Shown here: positions 6,901-7,801 of the stretch, piece by piece | Position numbering within the stretch: position 1 is the stretch's first letter | How the letters are laid out: every line of letters starts with the position of its first letter | Source of the DNA: Bryobacterales bacterium | GTDB taxonomy: Bacteria; Acidobacteriota; Terriglobia; Bryobacterales; Bryobacteraceae | Direction of reading: 5' to 3' | Assembly (NCBI GenBank): GCA_003164075.1 | Contig: PLRZ01000577.1 | Span: 10,574-18,374, forward strand | Length of the DNA: 7,801 bases | Translations under genes and position numbers: made by a program | The notes under the pieces: generated by a model | What the model was told of the DNA's origin: nothing | Database searches by the model: none | Seen by the model: the letters and a program-made list of their open reading frames with translations, nothing else

Positions 6901-7452
6901 GTTGGTGACGAAATTCGGCTGGCCAACCACCACGTCGGCATTCTGGTTGTTGCTGGTGGGGATGTGGTTCCAGATGAGGACGCGGTTATCGTCGGTATCG
7001 GCCACCACCAGGTGCACCCCATCGGAAGCGACTCCCTGGGGGTTCTGAAGGCTATTCTGAGTAGGAACCTGGTTCTGGGTGGTGGTGACGAAATCGGGCT
7101 GGCCCAGCACTACCGTAGCGGTCCCCACGCATACCGGGCACTTGCTGTTGTCAACCAGTTCCGCGGTAGGAGCGGGCAACTGGGACGAAAGATTGGCAAA
7201 TATCAGGACGCGGTTGTTGCTGGGAGCGGCTCCCACGCGGTTGGAGTCCGCGACAAACAGCATATCTCCGGCAACGGCGATGCCACTCGCGCTGCCGATA
7301 GTGGTGTCGCTAGAGTTCGTATCTTGGCTGGTGAAGCCGCTCGGCTGGCCAACTACCAGCCGGGCGGCTTGCCCGGTTACGAAGGTAAAGGGCTGGGCGG
7401 ACTGGGCGAAGACCGCCACTGCACTGAGAAGGAAGAGCGGAATACACTTCAT
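3931..7452 (-). CDS. Exported NHL-propeller, TIGR03437 and DUF11 protein (1173 aa)
   Basis: The N-terminus is a signal peptide (Lys2, hydrophobic core 4-16, probable cleavage after Val14-Phe15-Ala16). Residues about 26-448 hold six propeller-like repeats, each ending in a form of ADTxNNRVLI(W/Y)NHIPT (near 68, 151, 212, 278, 375 and 433) and linked by VVVGQPNFVT-like strands. From about 455 comes a TIGR03437 domain, recognised by NAAS, IAPGTVVSVLGTNLS, LGGTEVYFNGIQAPL, SPTQINAQIPWE and NPAVPGEMLVMYGTGLG, ending near 925. Two DUF11 repeats (about 931-1048 and 1056-1173) complete the chain, each with a C-x4-C pair after a tryptophan. I see no catalytic motif, lipobox, sorting signal or C-terminal anchor. 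The likely place is periplasmic, outer-surface or secreted, with a binding or structural role. The ATG at 7452 is supported by the signal peptide, though the Shine-Dalgarno is poor. The membrane protein gene at 2493-3926 follows closely. Confidence 0.92.
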   Translation of the reverse strand: MKCIPLFLLSAVAVFAQSAQPFTFVTGQAARLVVGQPSGFTSQDTNSSDTTIGSASGIAVAGDMLFVADSNRVGAAPSNNRVLIFANLSSQLPAPTAELVDNSKCPVCVGTATVVLGQPDFVTTTQNQVPTQNSLQNPQGVASDGVHLVVADTDDNRVLIWNHIPTSNNQNADVVVGQPNFVTNTLSGNTPSAKSMRGPEGVWLQDGKLFVADTQNNRVLIYNHIPTTNGVAADVVVGAPNFTTYVNPDISQQLNGAAANTMLSPVSVTSDGTRLFVTDLGFNRVLIFSSIPTSNGAAAAVALGQPDLVSSIANNAYTGTAATSSTDTAEKQVPVLCKVSNGVDLDNNPTYPNGCNATLNFPRYALAVGGRVAVADGGNDRLLIWDQTPPTTGSLADTVIGQIGGDVNQATDAADSLRTPTAMAWDGANFYVSDTYNRRINVYTIGATTVGYQGIRNAASLDITAHGSYGVTGTIQAGDLITLTINTATYTYTVLKTDTLQTVVTALVNAINSSNNGAGDPNLVALSDTTSTSVLLNALAPGDLGNLVSYSVVVTPATGVTTAGIAVTAANSSLTGGGDAANIAPGTVVSVLGTNLSAGTASADPTRQLPTKLGGTEVYFNGIQAPLFMVSPTQINAQIPWELGDATSVSAFVRSEMADGSIMFTSAVAVTIVPANPGLYYNTATSNPTQGIVYHGTSNASCIVSVDGGVAAGSVSTVTVNGRAYTYTATALDTLDTVRDALVVQLNGDPQVSASLAGVFDRIILKARVAGPEGNGIPVTGTATGGSLTVTVLDGVTCCANVAGALVTPTNPAVPGEMLVMYGTGLGLPVLTDEVQSLIQTGVPYPLNGPLTQPQSANFVSGTAGGSTIDILQATMLPGSVGGYEIVAHLNSSLVTNQNTMVDIAQGTFVSNQVAFPLVSETGVSSLDPVFLISSSHTDTGDFFQGEQNAAYTLSITNTGGGNPSNGLVTVTETVPAGLTLVQMIGDGWNCSGNVCTRSDALLATLSYPVISVLVDVTSTAASSVTNSARITGGGSPAAIANDVTIVNATATSTPASLSVTSTHTGNFTPGQQNATYTLTVSNASKAGATNGPVDVYEVLPAGLELVTMAGTDWTCNGYACTRTDVLSSGSKYPTITVTVNVDSNAPASVTNTVVVSGGGSSAAIGTDATTVH
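3934..4662 (-). repeat. Two tandem DUF11 repeats (protein-level)
   Basis: Residues about 931-1048 and 1056-1173 align along their whole length. Both contain STHTG(D/N)F, PG/QGxQNA(A/T)YTL, PAGL, W(N/T)C-x4-CTR(S/T)D, YP-x-I, ASVTN and GGGS(P/S)AAI. DUF11 units are immunoglobulin-like beta sandwiches found in surface proteins. The cysteine pairs 991/996 and 1116/1121 could form disulphides outside the cytoplasm. The protein ends 13 residues after the last GGGS motif, so the second repeat looks complete. Confidence 0.8.
4678..6090 (-). other. TIGR03437 domain region split by two beta modules
   Basis: The family's opening NAAS (457-460) and its IAPG (583-586) normally sit close together, but here they are separated by about 120 residues (module A, about 463-578). 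A second insertion (module B, about 703-796) lies before GALVTPTNPA. The modules share a pattern: T(L/V)T(I/V)N...YTYT, then DTL-x-TV-x2-ALV, then a DP/V(A/S) strand and G-x2-GN. Boundaries are approximate. Confidence 0.6.
6109..7377 (-). other. Six-blade NHL-like beta-propeller region
   Basis: Six blade signatures are visible by eye: ADSNRVGAAPSNNRVLIF, ADTDDNRVLIWNHIPT, ADTQNNRVLIYNHIPT, TDLGFNRVLIFSSIPT, ADGGNDRLLIWDQTPP and SDTYNRRINVYTI. Blades 2 and 3 are also similar at DNA level. NHL propellers bind ligands or other proteins. A long insert between blades 4 and 5 (about residues 309-358) carries two cysteines, 337 and 355. A CxxC (105-108) sits between blades 1 and 2. Confidence 0.8.
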
Positions 7453-7494
7453 GCGTTATTGTCTATGGATGCTTCAATGCCAAGTTAAATCACA

Positions 7495-7503
7495 AGTATA
7501 GCA
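7495..7503 (-). promoter_or_regulatory. Candidate extended -10 promoter of the exported-protein gene
   Basis: Read on the reverse strand, TGCTATACT gives a TG-N extended -10 with a near-consensus hexamer (7495-7500) 42 bases before the start codon. There is no good -35 at the usual distance, which extended -10 promoters tolerate. Confidence 0.4.
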
Positions 7504-7743
7504 AGGGTTAGCGCGGCAGCGGTGATGCCCTGCGGCCACACAGGTGTGAGAAATCGGCACGATTCGATTAGGCCGAAGCCAGCGAAACCGAGCAATTGCA
7601 GAAACCCTTGAGAGCACGGGAAACAAAGCATGCACGAGGGAGGCCAAAGGAAGAATTCCGGCTGCCGAGGGCGCGGAGCTGAAGGCTCTCCGGAAACTGC
7701 TCGTAAGTTCTTGATTCTTGGTCTGGCCAGGGATGACCCCGGA
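7504..7743. other. Intergenic sequence with no visible gene
   Basis: No open frame with a credible start or domain is present. A forward frame runs open for about 57 codons to a TGA near 7712, but it has no ATG start and no recognisable product. No tRNA-like fold or terminator was seen. Confidence 0.5.
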
Positions 7744-7770
7744 GGTGGGGCAGGCGGTGCTCGCCTGCCC
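7744..7770 (+). repeat. 27-base palindromic dispersed repeat, right copy
   Basis: This is an exact inverted match to 2103-2129. GGGCAGGCG and CGCCTGCCC form a 9-bp stem around GTGCT, preceded by GGTG. No T tail follows, so it is not a standard terminator. Confidence 0.8.
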
Positions 7771-7775
7771 GATAT

Positions 7776-7795
7776 TCTCAGAACTCCCGATGTCG
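7776..7795 (+). repeat. 20-base dispersed repeat, right copy
   Basis: It contains GAACTCCCGATGTCG and matches 1906-1925 at 18 of 20 positions in the same orientation. It begins 5 bases after the palindromic repeat and lies 6 bases from the window end, so the element may continue beyond it. Confidence 0.6.
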
Positions 7796-7801
7796 GCCGG
7801 G

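Noticed and set aside
6781..7080. Repeated DNA segments that could suggest a tandem array or CRISPR
   Set aside because: They are diverged in-frame repeats encoding propeller blades, with no constant repeat/spacer length.
6694..7488. Forward-strand 264-codon open frame
   Set aside because: It is antisense to the propeller coding region. Its repeated VG/DE-rich pattern only mirrors the propeller repeats.
7539..7712. Possible gene remnant on the forward strand
   Set aside because: The frame is open for about 57 codons but lacks a credible start and a recognisable sequence.

Overview
The window most likely comes from a GC-rich soil acidobacterium of the Bryobacterales/Solibacter type. The main reason is the large reverse-strand gene. 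Its product carries the domain known as TIGR03437, which is heavily expanded in Candidatus Solibacter usitatus, together with an NHL-type propeller and DUF11 repeats. This assignment rests on remembered family features; no search was run.

Layout, left to right. (1) 1-1187, reverse strand: the N-terminal 395 codons of a polytopic GT-C membrane glycosyltransferase (family 39/ArnT-like), running off the left edge and probably starting at a TTG. (2) 1188-1450: a divergent intergenic region. (3) 1451-1831, forward strand: a short DksA/TraR-type zinc-finger regulator with a good Shine-Dalgarno, closed by a textbook intrinsic terminator at 1848-1882. (4) 1883-2492: about 610 bases without a convincing gene but rich in structure. 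It holds an 87-base inverted repeat, a small GC-rich palindrome that recurs inverted at the far right of the window, several nested inverted and direct repeats, and a terminator-like hairpin. (5) 2493-3926, reverse strand: a second polytopic GT-C-like membrane protein, probably starting at a GTG 4 bases after the stop of its upstream neighbour. (6) 3931-7452, reverse strand: a 1173-residue exported protein made of a signal peptide, a six-blade NHL-like propeller, a TIGR03437 domain apparently split by two related beta modules, and two C-terminal DUF11 repeats. (7) 7453-7801: upstream sequence with a candidate extended -10 promoter and, at the right edge, second copies of two repeats seen in region 4.

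How the genes may work together. The exported propeller protein and the downstream membrane protein are close enough to share a transcript and perhaps translational coupling. An exported Ser/Thr/Asn-rich adhesin-like protein followed by a GT-C enzyme would fit surface-protein or envelope-glycan modification, but that is inference. The DksA-like gene looks like an independent single-gene unit. Dispersed repeats lie on both sides of the exported-protein/GT-C pair. No tRNA, rRNA, CRISPR array, transposase or phage gene was seen, and no clearly new biological system was identified.
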